The notes: generated by a model not told the origin, from the letters alone. 64,000 bases of DNA from an archaeon (GCA_902812495.1 CADDZR010000004.1:1-64000); one strand, 5' to 3'. Shown: positions 32,329 through 41,743, counted from the first letter of the stretch. Numbers and translations: made by a program.

Positions 32329-34176
32329 TCACTTTTCATCTTCAACTACCTTGTAGTTTGCGTCTGAAACATTACCCTGCTGTGAGGTGCCGGCTGCTTT
32401 CTTCTTTGCTTGCTCCTCAGCAACCTGCCTGTAAACAGAAGCACCAACCTCCTGTAGAACCTTCTTGAGTGCTTCGTTCTTTGTCCTTATCTCACCCAAA
32501 TCCTTCCCCTCAAGGGCCTTCTTCAGTTCCGCAATAGCACTATTTATCCTCTCTATCTCCTCCTTCGGAACTTTCTCTCCCAGTTCTGCCTTTGTTCTTT
32601 CTGCAGTATATAATATGCTGTCTGCCTCGTTTCTCAGCTCTGCCTCCTCCTTCTTCTTCCTGTCCTGCTCAGCATACATTTCAGCCTCCCTTATCAGTCT
32701 CTCCTTCTCCTCCTTCGAAAGCTTTGTCGAGGACGTTATTGTTATCTTGCTTTCCTTTCCTGTTCCTAGGTCCTTTGCAGTAACAGTAAGTATTCCATTT
32801 GCGTCTATATCAAACGTGACCTCTATTTGCGGAACACCCCTTGGAGCAGGCGGAATCCCAGTCAGGTTGAACATACCGAGCGATACGTTATCAGCCGCCA
32901 TAGGCCTTTCTCCTTGAACAACATGTATCGTAACAGCTGTCTGAAAGTCAGCTGCAGTTGTAAATATCTTGCTCCTCCTTGTTGGTATGGTTGTGTTTCT
33001 CTCTATTATCTTTTCAACTATGCCTCCAAGTGTCTCCACACCGAGTGATAGCGGCGTGACGTCGAGCAGGAGTATGTCCTTGATCTCCCCAGCAAGAACA
33101 GCTCCTTGGATTGCAGCTCCTACTGCAACAGCTTCCATGGGGTCAACGCCCCTCTCAGCAGGTTTTCCTATGACTTCCTCTACAAACTTTCTTACTAGTG
33201 GCATCCTTGTCATGCCACCTATCAGTATAACCTTGTCAATGTCAGAAGGTGAAAGCTTTGCATCAGCAAGCACCCTTTTGATTGTCTGCTCTGTCCTTGC
33301 AACAATTGGTCTAGCTATCTCCTCAAGCTTAGCCCTAGTAAGGGTGTAGTGAAGGTGCTTGGGGCCGCTTGAATCTGTTGCTATGAACGGAAGGTCTATT
33401 TCAGTGGATAGCAGGTTTGAAAGTTCTATCTTTGCTTTTTCAGCCGCTTCCTTCAGCCTTGCCATAGCTGTCCTATCCGCCGTCAAGTCTATACCTGTCT
33501 TTGTCTTGAAGTCCTCGACCAAGAGATCCACTATTGCCTTGTCCACGTCTGCCCCCCCAGTCTGAGTATCGCCACTTGTAGCAAGAACCTGGAACACACC
33601 TTGTCCAAATTCCATGACAGTTGCATCATGGGTTCCGCCTCCGAAGCTGAAAACAAGTATCTTCATCTCTTTCTCAGACTTGTCTAGACCGTATGCAAGT
33701 GCAGCGGCTGTTGGTTCGTTTATTATCCTGACAACCTCAAGGCCCGCAATCTCTCCAGCATCCTTGGTCGCCTGCCTCTGATTGTCGTTGAAGTGTGCAG
33801 GCACAGTAATTACTGCCTTCTTTATTGGATAGCCTAAAAATGCTTCTGCGTCTCTCTTTATCTTCTGTAGTATGAAAGCGCTTATCTGCTGTGGTGTGTA
33901 CTCCTTTCCAAATATTCTGACCTTCTCGTTTGTCCCCATCTTTCTCTTTATCTCAAAAATTGTTCCCTCTGGGTTTGTTATTGCCTGTCTCTTCGCAGGT
34001 TCTCCAACCAGAAGCTCACCGTTAGGCGTGAATGCAACAACAGAAGGAAACATCTTGCCTGCTGGAGTCGGGCCCTCTGCGCTCGGTATGACTACTGGTC
34101 TACCGCCCTCAATAACAGCGGCAGCCGAGTTCGTTGTACCAAGGTCTATTCCAATTATCTTTTCACGCGCACTCAA
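32329..34176 (-). CDS. dnaK: chaperone DnaK (Hsp70) with Asp-to-Ser change in a nucleotide-binding loop
   Basis: A 615-residue Hsp70. GIDLGTTNS (9-17) is the phosphate-1 loop, and the C-terminal substrate-binding domain and lid are complete, ending in a charged tail without EEVD. The phosphate-2 loop reads [10 protein letters not shown] (175-184): Ser177 replaces the near-invariant Asp of YDLGGGTFD (Asp194 of the E. coli protein by alignment), while Asp184 is kept. The codon is AGC, so the substitution is in the DNA as given. It may slow ATP hydrolysis. The TTG start overlaps the grpE stop by 4 bases. Confidence 0.97.
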   Translation of the reverse strand: MSAREKIIGIDLGTTNSAAAVIEGGRPVVIPSAEGPTPAGKMFPSVVAFTPNGELLVGEPAKRQAITNPEGTIFEIKRKMGTNEKVRIFGKEYTPQQISAFILQKIKRDAEAFLGYPIKKAVITVPAHFNDNQRQATKDAGEIAGLEVVRIINEPTAAALAYGLDKSEKEMKILVFSFGGGTHDATVMEFGQGVFQVLATSGDTQTGGADVDKAIVDLLVEDFKTKTGIDLTADRTAMARLKEAAEKAKIELSNLLSTEIDLPFIATDSSGPKHLHYTLTRAKLEEIARPIVARTEQTIKRVLADAKLSPSDIDKVILIGGMTRMPLVRKFVEEVIGKPAERGVDPMEAVAVGAAIQGAVLAGEIKDILLLDVTPLSLGVETLGGIVEKIIERNTTIPTRRSKIFTTAADFQTAVTIHVVQGERPMAADNVSLGMFNLTGIPPAPRGVPQIEVTFDIDANGILTVTAKDLGTGKESKITITSSTKLSKEEKERLIREAEMYAEQDRKKKEEAELRNEADSILYTAERTKAELGEKVPKEEIERINSAIAELKKALEGKDLGEIRTKNEALKKVLQEVGASVYRQVAEEQAKKKAAGTSQQGNVSDANYKVVEDEK

Positions 34177-34712
34177 ACACTCTCACCCCTCCTAGCCAAC
34201 TCAACCTTAACCAATGAAGGCCTTATTACGTGTTCCTTATACAGGTACCCTGGCCTTATCTCATCTATAACCACGTTCCTTTCACCATTTCCTTGAACCT
34301 TCTCAACAGCCTCGTGCAAGTTGGGATCGAACTCCTTTCCAAGAGCCTCTATCCTTCTTAGCCCCTCCGTTTCGAGAGCAGAGAGGAGGTTCTTGTACGC
34401 TATCTTTACACCTTCGAGGATGCTTGATTTTTCGTTCCTTTCCTCGGCTATCCTTATTGCAAGTTCAAGCTCGTCAAGAGTCGGGAGTAGCTTCTTTATC
34501 AGGTTGTAGTTCGAGAACTCCTCTATCTCCTTTATTTCCCTGTCGATTCTCTTTCTGTAGTTCTCGAAATCTGCCTGGAGATACTTTAACTTCACAGTTA
34601 TCTCCTCATTTCTTTTCTTCTCTTCCTCTATGTAACGCTGGAGTTTCTTCAATTCCTGTTCAACATCAATCAGTGCCTTTTTCTCTTGTTGCTGATTCGC
34701 GTTCTCACTCAT
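34173..34712 (-). CDS. grpE: nucleotide exchange factor GrpE
   Basis: A 179-residue nucleotide exchange factor for DnaK. It has a long N-terminal coiled coil (about 5-75) and the C-terminal beta domain with FDPNLHEAV (127-135) and [16 protein letters not shown] (154-169), the family signature. It is the first gene of the operon. A strong Shine-Dalgarno sequence AGGAGGT (plus-strand ACCTCCT, 34721-34727) sits 8 bases before the ATG, so this gene, unlike many others here, has a leader. dnaK overlaps its end. Confidence 0.95.
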   Translation of the reverse strand: MSENANQQQEKKALIDVEQELKKLQRYIEEEKKRNEEITVKLKYLQADFENYRKRIDREIKEIEEFSNYNLIKKLLPTLDELELAIRIAEERNEKSSILEGVKIAYKNLLSALETEGLRRIEALGKEFDPNLHEAVEKVQGNGERNVVIDEIRPGYLYKEHVIRPSLVKVELARRGESV

Positions 34713-34850
34713 CTTATCAAACCTCCTGAACTTCTTGGAAAATTTTTAATTCCTGCTTCAAGGCTAAAACGATAGGTTTGAAAGGGTCCATACAAACAGT
34801 AAAGATTCATCATGACAGGTCACCACTATACAACAAACGGTTGTATACAT

Positions 34851-34858
34851 AATATAAG
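34851..34858 (+). promoter_or_regulatory. TATA element of the rio1 operon
   Basis: AATATAAG is centred 28 bases before the ATG at 34883. It fits a leaderless promoter for the rio1-KH pair. Confidence 0.55.
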
Positions 34859-34882
34859 CTTTACTCTTGGGAAGATGGAAAG

Positions 34883-35650
34883 ATGGAAGAGGAACCAACA
34901 AAGCTGAGGGAAAGGCTTGCGAGGTACGAAAGAGAAAGCAGGTTTCTCCTAAAAGATTCAGACCAGAGGAAGGTCATTGAAGAGGTATTTGATACATCAA
35001 CACTCATTTCACTCCAAGGGTTGATGAAAAAAGGCATAATATCAGAAATGTATGGCGCTGTCAGGTCAGGAAAGGAGGCAAAGGTCTTCTACGCAACTGC
35101 TCCAGACGGAAGCCCTAGGGCTGTAAAAATATACCTCACTGTAACGGCAGAGTTTAGGAAGAGGTATCCGTACATATCAGGTGACCCTAGGTTTGCCAAA
35201 CTCCCGCCAAGCTCAAGGGAGACAATATACCTGTGGGTAAGAAAGGAGTTCAAGAACATGCAGCTCGCAAGCTCAAAGGGAATCAGGGTACCCAAGCCAT
35301 ATTCTTTTAGCAAGAACATAATTGTGATGGAATTCATCGGGAACCCACCGGAACCGGCACCAACCTTCGCTGAGACAGAGGTTGATCTCGAGGATTTCAA
35401 GTGGGTTGTGGGTACACTCAAAAGACTCTACAGGGAAGCTAGGCTTGTTCATGCAGATCTTTCGGAATACAATATTTTTAAGTTTGGAGGCGAGAGGGTT
35501 CTGTTTGACTTTGGTTCAGCTGTTGTGACAAGTCATCCAAACGCAGAAAACTTCCTAAGGCGGGATGTAGAGAACATGGTAAGATTCTTTAGGAGAAGGG
35601 GTGTTGTGAATCTAAGCGCAGACGATATAATGAAGGAGGTGGTAGGATGA
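34883..35650 (+). CDS. rio1: RIO1-type atypical serine/threonine kinase
   Basis: A 255-residue RIO kinase/ATPase acting in maturation of the small ribosomal subunit. The nucleotide-binding segment GAVRSGKEAKVFYA (about 56-69) replaces a classical glycine loop, AVKIYLT (80-86) supplies the lysine, VHADLSEYNIF (about 191-201) is the catalytic loop and LFDFGSAV (210-217) is the metal-binding DFG-like motif. It is translationally coupled by 4 bases to a Dim2/Pno1-type KH protein, a partner in 18S/16S maturation. Confidence 0.95.
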   Translation: MEEEPTKLRERLARYERESRFLLKDSDQRKVIEEVFDTSTLISLQGLMKKGIISEMYGAVRSGKEAKVFYATAPDGSPRAVKIYLTVTAEFRKRYPYISGDPRFAKLPPSSRETIYLWVRKEFKNMQLASSKGIRVPKPYSFSKNIIVMEFIGNPPEPAPTFAETEVDLEDFKWVVGTLKRLYREARLVHADLSEYNIFKFGGERVLFDFGSAVVTSHPNAENFLRRDVENMVRFFRRRGVVNLSADDIMKEVVG

Positions 35651-36267
35651 GTTTCGAACAAACACTCAAAGTACCGCATGAGAGGGTGGGTGTCATAATA
35701 GGCAAATCAGGCGAGACAAAGAAACACCTTGAGGAGGTTCTTGGCATAACTCTAGAGATAAACAGCAAAGAGGGCGCTGTGACAATAAGGAGCAGCTCTG
35801 TTGATAACTCTGACCCGCTTACAGCTGTAAGGGTAATAGAGGCAATAGCAAGGGGCTTCTCTCCTGAGAGAGCATTACGTCTTGTAGAGCAGGGAACCGT
35901 ACTTGAAATAATAGACCTCAGAGAATATGCAGGAAAGAGCGAGAATGCGCTTCAGAGGGTCAGGGGAAGGATAATAGGGCTTAAGGGCAAGTCAAGGAGG
36001 GTCATAGAGGAGCTTACCGGGTGCTACATATCTGTCTACGGCAGGACTGTCGCAATAATTGGTGAGATATCCGAGGTCTACCTTGCAACAAATGCTATAA
36101 GGATGCTTGCATCAGGGAGCCAGCATAAATCTGTCTACAACATGCTAGAAAGAGCTAGGTCTAGAAAGAAGCTTGAGAGAATGATACTCTGGGAAGGTCT
36201 CTCTCCGGAAGAAATAGAGAAGAAGCTAGGCCAGAGGCTGCCCGACCTCAACTTTGAGGGTGCTTAA
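35647..36267 (+). CDS. KH-domain ribosome biogenesis protein (Dim2/Pno1/Krr1-like)
   Basis: A 206-residue RNA-binding protein with two KH folds. The first has VIIGKSGETKKHLEE (about 17-31) with the GxxG loop. The second has RGRIIGLKGKSRRVIEELTG (about 105-124) and YGRTVAIIGE (about 131-140), as in Pno1 and Krr1. Archaeal members assist late 30S maturation at the 3' end of 16S rRNA. The 4-base overlap with rio1 is a widely conserved pairing. The ATG is preceded by GGAGGTGGTAGG, which contains a Shine-Dalgarno-like run. Confidence 0.92.
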   Translation: MSFEQTLKVPHERVGVIIGKSGETKKHLEEVLGITLEINSKEGAVTIRSSSVDNSDPLTAVRVIEAIARGFSPERALRLVEQGTVLEIIDLREYAGKSENALQRVRGRIIGLKGKSRRVIEELTGCYISVYGRTVAIIGEISEVYLATNAIRMLASGSQHKSVYNMLERARSRKKLERMILWEGLSPEEIEKKLGQRLPDLNFEGA

Positions 36268-36362
36268 GAAAAACATTCATTTGAATTAAAATTGTATCTA
36301 CACTAGTTATTAAGGGTTGGTGAGAAGGGTGAAGTTGTCGGGATATTTTATGGAGGGCGGGG

Positions 36363-37964
36363 ATGACATCTAGCAAGGTATCGTTTGCCGAGATATCACC
36401 TTCAGAATTCTTTTACAGAAACAGGGACCTCGCAGGTTTTACAAATCCTGCAAGGGCACTTTACATGGCTGTCAGAGAGCTTGTCGAGAACTCGCTTGAT
36501 GCATGTGAGCTAGCAGGTATAACACCAGACATATACGTGCGTCTCATACCTGAAACACTATCCCAAGAAATATCCGACCCGAGACCTTACAGGCTCTCTG
36601 TTAAGGATAACGGGCCTGGTGTTGAGCCCCAGTACGTTCCAAGTGCTTTTGGAAAGGTCTTCTACGGTTCAAAGTACGTCCTTAGGCAGTCAAGAGGCAT
36701 GTTTGGGCTCGGAGGGACTATGGCAATACTCTACGGTCAGATAACTACAAACAAGCCTGTGAGGATAATGACCTCAAGTGACGGTAAAACACTCCACTAC
36801 TTTGAAATGCTTATAGACATAACTGAAAACAGGCCTATTGTACTTAAAAGGGAGACAAGAAAGGCAGGAGGCAGAACAGGAACAAGGGTTGAAATAGTTC
36901 TGGAAGGCGACTATCTCAGAGCATCCCAGAAGATAGCAGACTACTTTAAGCAGACAGCTCTGGTTGCAAGTTACGCAAACCTCGTCTTCCTAGATCCTTC
37001 AGGTGTCGTTACATTCTATTCCAGGGCAACAGAGGAAATGCCCCAGCCGCCTAAGGAGACACTACCACATCCCCATGGTATAGATGTAGAGGCTCTAAAG
37101 AGGATGATAAAACTCTCGGACGAGAGAGATATGAAGTCGTTTATGGTCAGGAATTTCCACAGGGTTGGGGAAAGGATTGCGTTGAAGTTCCTTGAGTTTG
37201 CTGGGCTAGACCCAAAGACAGACCCAAAGAAGATGACAAACCAGCAGATTGTTTCTGTAGTGAATGCACTCCAGAGCTTTCCTGACTTCCTTCAGCCTGA
37301 TGCAAGTTGCCTCTCTCCTGTTGGAGAGCAGATACTCCTTGCTGGCATCCAGAAGGAACTCCAGCCAGAATTTGCAACAGTTGTTACTAGACCGCCTTCA
37401 TCGTATTCTGGTTTCCCTTTTCTTGTTGAGGTAGGAATAGCCTACGGGGGGAAAGTACTCCAGCCCGGTGTTAAGCTATACAGGTTTGCAAACAGGATAC
37501 CCTTGCTATATGACGAGAGCAGTGACGTCAGCTTCAAAGTTATAACAGAAGAGATAGACTGGAGAAGGTATCACGTACCACAGGATGCACCAATTGCTGT
37601 AATAACGCATGTGTGCAGCACAAAGATACCATACAAGACAGTTGGCAAGGAGTACATAGCTGACAGGCCGGAGATAGAAAGGGAGCTGAGAAATGGACTG
37701 AGAGAAGCTCTAAGGAAGCTAGGCATGTATCTTTCAAGAAAAGGAAGTATGGAGGCTGTACAGAGAAAGATGAACATATATTCAAAGTACTTGCCCTTAA
37801 TAGCACAGTTTGCAAAGGAGCTTGCAGAACAGAAAAGAGTGCCAAGGTACAGAAAGCTTCTTGGTGTTCAGGACGAACAGGTAAAAGAAGAAGAAGAAAA
37901 GATTGTTGAGGAGGTGAGTTCAGATGGGAAAGAAGTCCAAAGTAGGATCGACGAGTATAGCTGA
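36363..37964 (+). CDS. top6B: DNA topoisomerase VI subunit B
   Basis: The GHKL-ATPase subunit of the type IIB topoisomerase, 533 residues. Its ATP-site motifs are ELVENSLDAC (about 36-45), DNGPGV (82-87), SRGMFGLGG (about 111-119) and GTRV near 177. A helix-two-turn-helix and the transducer domain with its Lys follow. It directs closing and strand passage for subunit A. ATG follows GGAGGGCGGGG. Its last 41 bases overlap top6A, and a Shine-Dalgarno GAGGTGA for top6A lies inside its 3' end. Confidence 0.97.
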   Translation: MTSSKVSFAEISPSEFFYRNRDLAGFTNPARALYMAVRELVENSLDACELAGITPDIYVRLIPETLSQEISDPRPYRLSVKDNGPGVEPQYVPSAFGKVFYGSKYVLRQSRGMFGLGGTMAILYGQITTNKPVRIMTSSDGKTLHYFEMLIDITENRPIVLKRETRKAGGRTGTRVEIVLEGDYLRASQKIADYFKQTALVASYANLVFLDPSGVVTFYSRATEEMPQPPKETLPHPHGIDVEALKRMIKLSDERDMKSFMVRNFHRVGERIALKFLEFAGLDPKTDPKKMTNQQIVSVVNALQSFPDFLQPDASCLSPVGEQILLAGIQKELQPEFATVVTRPPSSYSGFPFLVEVGIAYGGKVLQPGVKLYRFANRIPLLYDESSDVSFKVITEEIDWRRYHVPQDAPIAVITHVCSTKIPYKTVGKEYIADRPEIERELRNGLREALRKLGMYLSRKGSMEAVQRKMNIYSKYLPLIAQFAKELAEQKRVPRYRKLLGVQDEQVKEEEEKIVEEVSSDGKEVQSRIDEYS

Positions 37965-39861
37965 GACAAGGAAGAAGAACGTTCTGAAGCTGCTGAGGGA
38001 ACTCGGCAGCATGATATACAACGACCTTGACCAAGGAAAATTCCCCTCTGTTACCCTAAAGAGCAGGTCTGTCAGAAACATAGTTTACGACAGCTCACTC
38101 CAGCAGTTTGTTCTCGGTCCTGCAACTGTCAAGAGGTCAGCCTCAAACATCAAGCACATTAGACCATTTACACAGCTAATCTGGCTGGCGTACTTTGCGA
38201 AGAAACTTGTGGAGGAGAAGAGGACCTCAACCCTGAGAGATGTCTACTATTCAGCCCAGGCATTTAACATCGAATTTGTTGACCAGGCTGAATCTGACGA
38301 GCTGATAACGGACCTTGAAGTGCTTCTGGAGATGGCAAGGGAAGATTTTAACATTTACCCAGAAGAGAGAAGCGCAATATTTGGCAACATGACAATCGAG
38401 TATACTGTACCAGGATACGAGGGTAAGAGACTTGACCTTTCTTCCCATCCTGACGGCGTTATGATAGGTCCAGCCCTAACAACGGCTGAGTTTATCGACA
38501 CGGATGCAGAGATCGTCCTGGCAATAGAGAAAGGAGGTCTTTTCACAAGATTCGTTGAAGAAAGGGTACACGAGAGATTCAAGGCAATACTTGTTAACAC
38601 AGCTGGTCAGCCTCCAAGGTCTACAAGGTATCTGCTAAGGAGGCTGAACCAAGAGTTAGGCCTTCCTGTGGGTATTCTTTGTGATGCTGACCCATGGGGT
38701 GCTCATATTGCAATGGTCATAAAATCTGGGTCAGTTCAAGGAGATGAGCCGGTAGTGGTCAGGGACAGAAAAGGGAACGTTGAGGAGAAGAGGATAGCAG
38801 AATTTGTTGAGGAGTGCATTTCCGAGTACGGTTATTTTCTAGATTCATGTGGAAATGAAATTTGTGCAGAAATACCTTACGACGTTCTGACCGTTGACAA
38901 AAGGTACAGGGTGGCTTTCAAACCAGTCTCAGCTGTCATAAGGCACAGGCACGAGGGTCCTATGTACAGAGTTGAAACAGAAAACGGGAGATCTGTTCTC
39001 GTAACACCGAGCCACAGCATATTTGTCCTCCGCGATGGAAAGGTTACTTCAATACCGACCTCTGATATGAAAAAGGGAGATTTTGTTGTTGTCCAAAATT
39101 ACCTGAAAAAAAGGGAAGCCGGATACAAATCTTTCGTTTACCATGGTATTTCAGCTAAGGAACTCCTCCTTTCAGGATGCACTGTAGAAAAAAGCGACTA
39201 CAAAAGCGTTGGAAATACATTTCCCTTAGTTGCAGGCGGCCTTAAAAATGTGAGACATGAACTTGAAAAACATGCAGCGCACAGCAGCGAGTGCATTTCC
39301 ATTCTTAACAGAATTGTATCAACAGAAACGGAGGAAGGAGTTGAAAGACAGATCCTTCAAGATGCTCTCAGGCATATCCTTGTCTGCAGCCCGACTGTTA
39401 ACGAAACAATAAGGGAGCTGCTTTACCTTGCCGAAGGTGATGTTGCGTTTGAGAGGGTCAGCAAAGTTGAAAAGCTGAACTTCAACGACTATTACGTTTA
39501 CGACATCTCTGTACCTGGTGTTGAAAGGTTTCTTGGCGGTAAGTCGGGCATACTCCTGCACAATTCAGCTAATGCTGCACATCTGAGGGAGCTGACAACA
39601 CCATCTGCTGTCTGGCTTGGTGTTTACGCGACTGATATAATCAAGTACAAGCTTCCTTCGGACAAACTTACTGAAATAGACATAAAAAGGCTCTACGAAT
39701 TGAAGGCAGATCCAAGGTACAAGGAAAAGATGTGGCACGACGAGCTTGACACTTTTCTGAAGATAAAGAAAAAGAGCGAGCAGGAGGCATTTGCAAGGTA
39801 CGGCCTGAGCTATATTGTTGACAAATACCTTCCAGAGAAGCTTGAGCTACTGAAAAGCTAA
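37924..39861 (+). CDS. top6A: DNA topoisomerase VI subunit A (Spo11 homologue) interrupted by an intein
   Basis: The DNA-cleaving subunit, 645 residues as coded and 367 after intein removal, the normal size. The winged-helix domain has LRDVYYS (104-110) with the catalytic Tyr109 expected from Spo11 alignment. The Toprim domain has EKGGLF (about 201-206) and the metal motif DADPWG (254-259). After KSG (267-269) the frame enters an intein (270-547), then resumes with SANAAHLREL, the conserved GSxNxAHL-type element split between Gly and Ser. The ATG at 37924 is supported by GAGGTGA at 37911-37917. Splicing must occur to yield an active enzyme. Confidence 0.95.
   Translation: MGKKSKVGSTSIAETRKKNVLKLLRELGSMIYNDLDQGKFPSVTLKSRSVRNIVYDSSLQQFVLGPATVKRSASNIKHIRPFTQLIWLAYFAKKLVEEKRTSTLRDVYYSAQAFNIEFVDQAESDELITDLEVLLEMAREDFNIYPEERSAIFGNMTIEYTVPGYEGKRLDLSSHPDGVMIGPALTTAEFIDTDAEIVLAIEKGGLFTRFVEERVHERFKAILVNTAGQPPRSTRYLLRRLNQELGLPVGILCDADPWGAHIAMVIKSGSVQGDEPVVVRDRKGNVEEKRIAEFVEECISEYGYFLDSCGNEICAEIPYDVLTVDKRYRVAFKPVSAVIRHRHEGPMYRVETENGRSVLVTPSHSIFVLRDGKVTSIPTSDMKKGDFVVVQNYLKKREAGYKSFVYHGISAKELLLSGCTVEKSDYKSVGNTFPLVAGGLKNVRHELEKHAAHSSECISILNRIVSTETEEGVERQILQDALRHILVCSPTVNETIRELLYLAEGDVAFERVSKVEKLNFNDYYVYDISVPGVERFLGGKSGILLHNSANAAHLRELTTPSAVWLGVYATDIIKYKLPSDKLTEIDIKRLYELKADPRYKEKMWHDELDTFLKIKKKSEQEAFARYGLSYIVDKYLPEKLELLKS
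38731..39564 (+). other. intein (278 aa) in top6A, no recognisable homing endonuclease
   Basis: Residues 270-547 of the top6A product. Block A begins with Ser1, SVQGDEPVVV. Block B is VLVTPSHSIFVL with the key His (His364 of the precursor). The segment SDMKKGDFVVV is the usual strand after block B. Block F is YYVYDISVPGVERFLGG, and block G is GILLHN followed by extein Ser. All residues for class 1 protein splicing are present. Between the splicing halves lie about 130 residues without the two LAGLIDADG helices, so the endonuclease is lost or replaced by an unknown domain. The sequence is in frame, with no stop. Confidence 0.93.
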
Positions 39862-39897
39862 ATACTAATACAAGGTGGAATAGAGGAAAGGAAAGGT

Positions 39898-40107
39898 ATG
39901 AAAGTTAATCCCCAGCAGTCTAGGGTTGATGCGCTACTAAGGCTTGTAGCCCTGTTAGTTTTCATACTTGGTGTACTGATGGTTTACTTTACCTACCAAA
40001 ATGCAAATGTTACAGGTATGAGCCCTGTCATAGTTCCAGTTTACTACGGCATTGGCATATCTTTGCTGATAGCTGGGTTTATTGGATTTATATCTAAGTA
40101 CAGATGA
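39898..40107 (+). CDS. small two-helix membrane protein
   Basis: A 69-residue protein with two hydrophobic helices (about 13-33 and 46-64), a short polar loop and a basic end (SKYR). It sits 36 bases after top6A and 7 bases before the inositol-phosphate synthase ATG, on the same strand. GGAAAGG precedes the ATG. No family recognised. Co-transcription with the lipid gene fits a membrane role but proves nothing. Confidence 0.65.
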   Translation: MKVNPQQSRVDALLRLVALLVFILGVLMVYFTYQNANVTGMSPVIVPVYYGIGISLLIAGFIGFISKYR

Positions 40108-40114
40108 GGCAGGA

Positions 40115-41155
40115 ATGTTGAGACCAAAGATAGCAATAGTTGGTGTGGGGAACTGTGCGTCTGTTCTTGTTCAAGGCCTTGAATACTACTCAAGGCACAC
40201 AGACGGGCTTTGGCATCCGGTGGTGGGGGGCTTCAGAGTCAGGGATATTGAGATATCTGCAGCCTTTGACATAGACAAAAGGAAGGTAGGGCTCGACTTG
40301 GCCGAGGCAATATTTGCAAGTCCAAACGTTGCTCAGAAATTTGTCAAGGTATCAAAAAAGAACTTAGATGTCAGGCCTGGCATAGCAATGGGAGACAGGC
40401 CACCCCATCTAGCAAATGAAAGTATTGAGCACGTGAAGCCTTCTGAGTTCGTGCGCGAACTTGAAAATTCCGGGTCAAACATTGTTGTGAACCTCTCCTC
40501 CTCAGGCACGGACAGGTCTACCAAAGCCTACGCCGATTCAGCCCTAAAGGCTGGCTGTTCATTCATAAACTGCACACCAACAAGCCTGATAAAGAGCAGA
40601 AGACTTGTTTCAGCATACTCGAGTTCCAAGCTTGTGATTGCAGGGGACGACCTTATGAGCCAGTTTGGTGGTACCGTCTTCCACAAAGGTCTAGTCAACC
40701 TTATGGTGAAAAGGGGGGTGAAGCTTACAAAGAGCTATCAGTTGGACGTCGGAGGGGGCACCGAAACATACAACACGATAGACGAGAAAATAAAGATGGT
40801 TAAGAGGGACATGAAGACTAGCTCTGTGGCTGCCGAAGTACCTTACAGGTTTGAGACAGTCGCAGGTACTACAGATTATGTGGATTACATGGGCAACAAC
40901 AGGACAAGCTATTTCTGGATTGAGGGAACAATGTTTCTTGGCTCGAGAGTAACAGTTGACGTTTATCTCAGGACATCAGACGGAGCAAATGCGGGTAACA
41001 TCTTGCTGGATGTAATTAGGGCTGTCTGTTCTTCGCAGAACAGTGGAAGTTACGGAGCAGAGCAGGCTATATGCTCATACGGTTTCAAATCTCCTCCTGC
41101 AAAGATAAGCTTTGAAAATGGATACGCAATGTTCTACGAAAAATATGTAAAATAG
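40115..41155 (+). CDS. ino1: inositol-1-phosphate (myo-inositol-3-phosphate) synthase
   Basis: An NAD-dependent isomerase of 346 residues that converts glucose-6-phosphate to inositol phosphate, the head-group precursor of archaeal phosphoinositol lipids. It starts IAIVGVGNCASVLVQG (Rossmann), and has NLSSSGTDRST and FINCTPT in the middle and the catalytic segment GDDLMSQFGGTVFHKGL, family hallmarks. I chose the ATG at 40115, preceded by GAGGCAGGA, over a TTG at 40082 that lies inside the upstream gene. The size is in the short prokaryotic class. Confidence 0.93.
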   Translation: MLRPKIAIVGVGNCASVLVQGLEYYSRHTDGLWHPVVGGFRVRDIEISAAFDIDKRKVGLDLAEAIFASPNVAQKFVKVSKKNLDVRPGIAMGDRPPHLANESIEHVKPSEFVRELENSGSNIVVNLSSSGTDRSTKAYADSALKAGCSFINCTPTSLIKSRRLVSAYSSSKLVIAGDDLMSQFGGTVFHKGLVNLMVKRGVKLTKSYQLDVGGGTETYNTIDEKIKMVKRDMKTSSVAAEVPYRFETVAGTTDYVDYMGNNRTSYFWIEGTMFLGSRVTVDVYLRTSDGANAGNILLDVIRAVCSSQNSGSYGAEQAICSYGFKSPPAKISFENGYAMFYEKYVK

Positions 41156-41194
41156 AGACAGCTATTTTTAATGGCGCCCAGAGAAGGGTAGAAG

Positions 41195-41743
41195 ATGGTA
41201 ACAGACAGAAAGTTCTGCAGGTTCAGCGGCTCCAAAGATGCATTTGGGCTTGTCATAAAGGAGATACCGGAAGGGGGTTTCTGTCTTTCTATATTTCTTC
41301 TAATATCAAAGAAATCAAACAAGCCAAATGTACTTCTTGGTAAGATCAATCCTGAAGCTGATTGGGAGCATGTCGGGGCGCTCGACAGAAAGAGGGCTGA
41401 GATGTTCAAGGATGGCTGGATGCTACCCTCAAGCCACTTGATCCTTTACGAATCGCCACAGGAAGCAGCTAAGAGGGTACTTAAGGAACAGCTAGGTCTA
41501 AGCGGTATCAAGTTAAACGGCCCTATTGTTGTTTCTGAAGTTTACAGAAATCCAAGACACACTTCAGCTGAAAACCACTGGGACATAGAATTCATATTCA
41601 CCTCAACTTACGACATGGAAATAAACAACTTTCCTGCTTTTTGGAGAGAGCTAAGGTTCGTTGAACTTGATACGTTGAAGAAGGAAGAGATAACAAGGTC
41701 ACACGGAGACATAATAGAAAACGCAGGAATATACAGATGGTAG
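41195..41743 (+). CDS. Nudix-like protein with altered catalytic box
   Basis: A 182-residue alpha/beta protein with a Nudix-like arrangement. A helix-like box ESPQEAAKRVLKEQLGL (about 89-105) lies where active hydrolases have G-x5-E-x7-RExxEExG. The first metal-binding Glu after Arg is Val, and the last Glu is Gln, so the metal site looks incomplete and hydrolysis is doubtful. TATTTTTAA (41164-41172) lies 28 bases before the ATG. It may be an RNA- or ligand-binding pseudo-Nudix protein. Confidence in the fold is moderate. Confidence 0.6.
   Translation: MVTDRKFCRFSGSKDAFGLVIKEIPEGGFCLSIFLLISKKSNKPNVLLGKINPEADWEHVGALDRKRAEMFKDGWMLPSSHLILYESPQEAAKRVLKEQLGLSGIKLNGPIVVSEVYRNPRHTSAENHWDIEFIFTSTYDMEINNFPAFWRELRFVELDTLKKEEITRSHGDIIENAGIYRW

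Noticed and set aside
32465-32917. Long open frame antisense to dnaK
   Set aside because: It is Ser- and Phe-rich with no family features and lies wholly opposite a clear dnaK gene, so it is a codon-bias shadow. The same applies to the other long frames opposite grpE and dnaJ.
38731-39564. Possible LAGLIDADG homing endonuclease within the intein
   Set aside because: The central about 130 residues were read for the paired dodecapeptide helices and none was seen, so I call the endonuclease unrecognised rather than present.
40082-40114. TTG start at 40082 for inositol-phosphate synthase
   Set aside because: The added residues overlap the upstream small membrane gene, and the ATG at 40115 has a purine-rich ribosome site.
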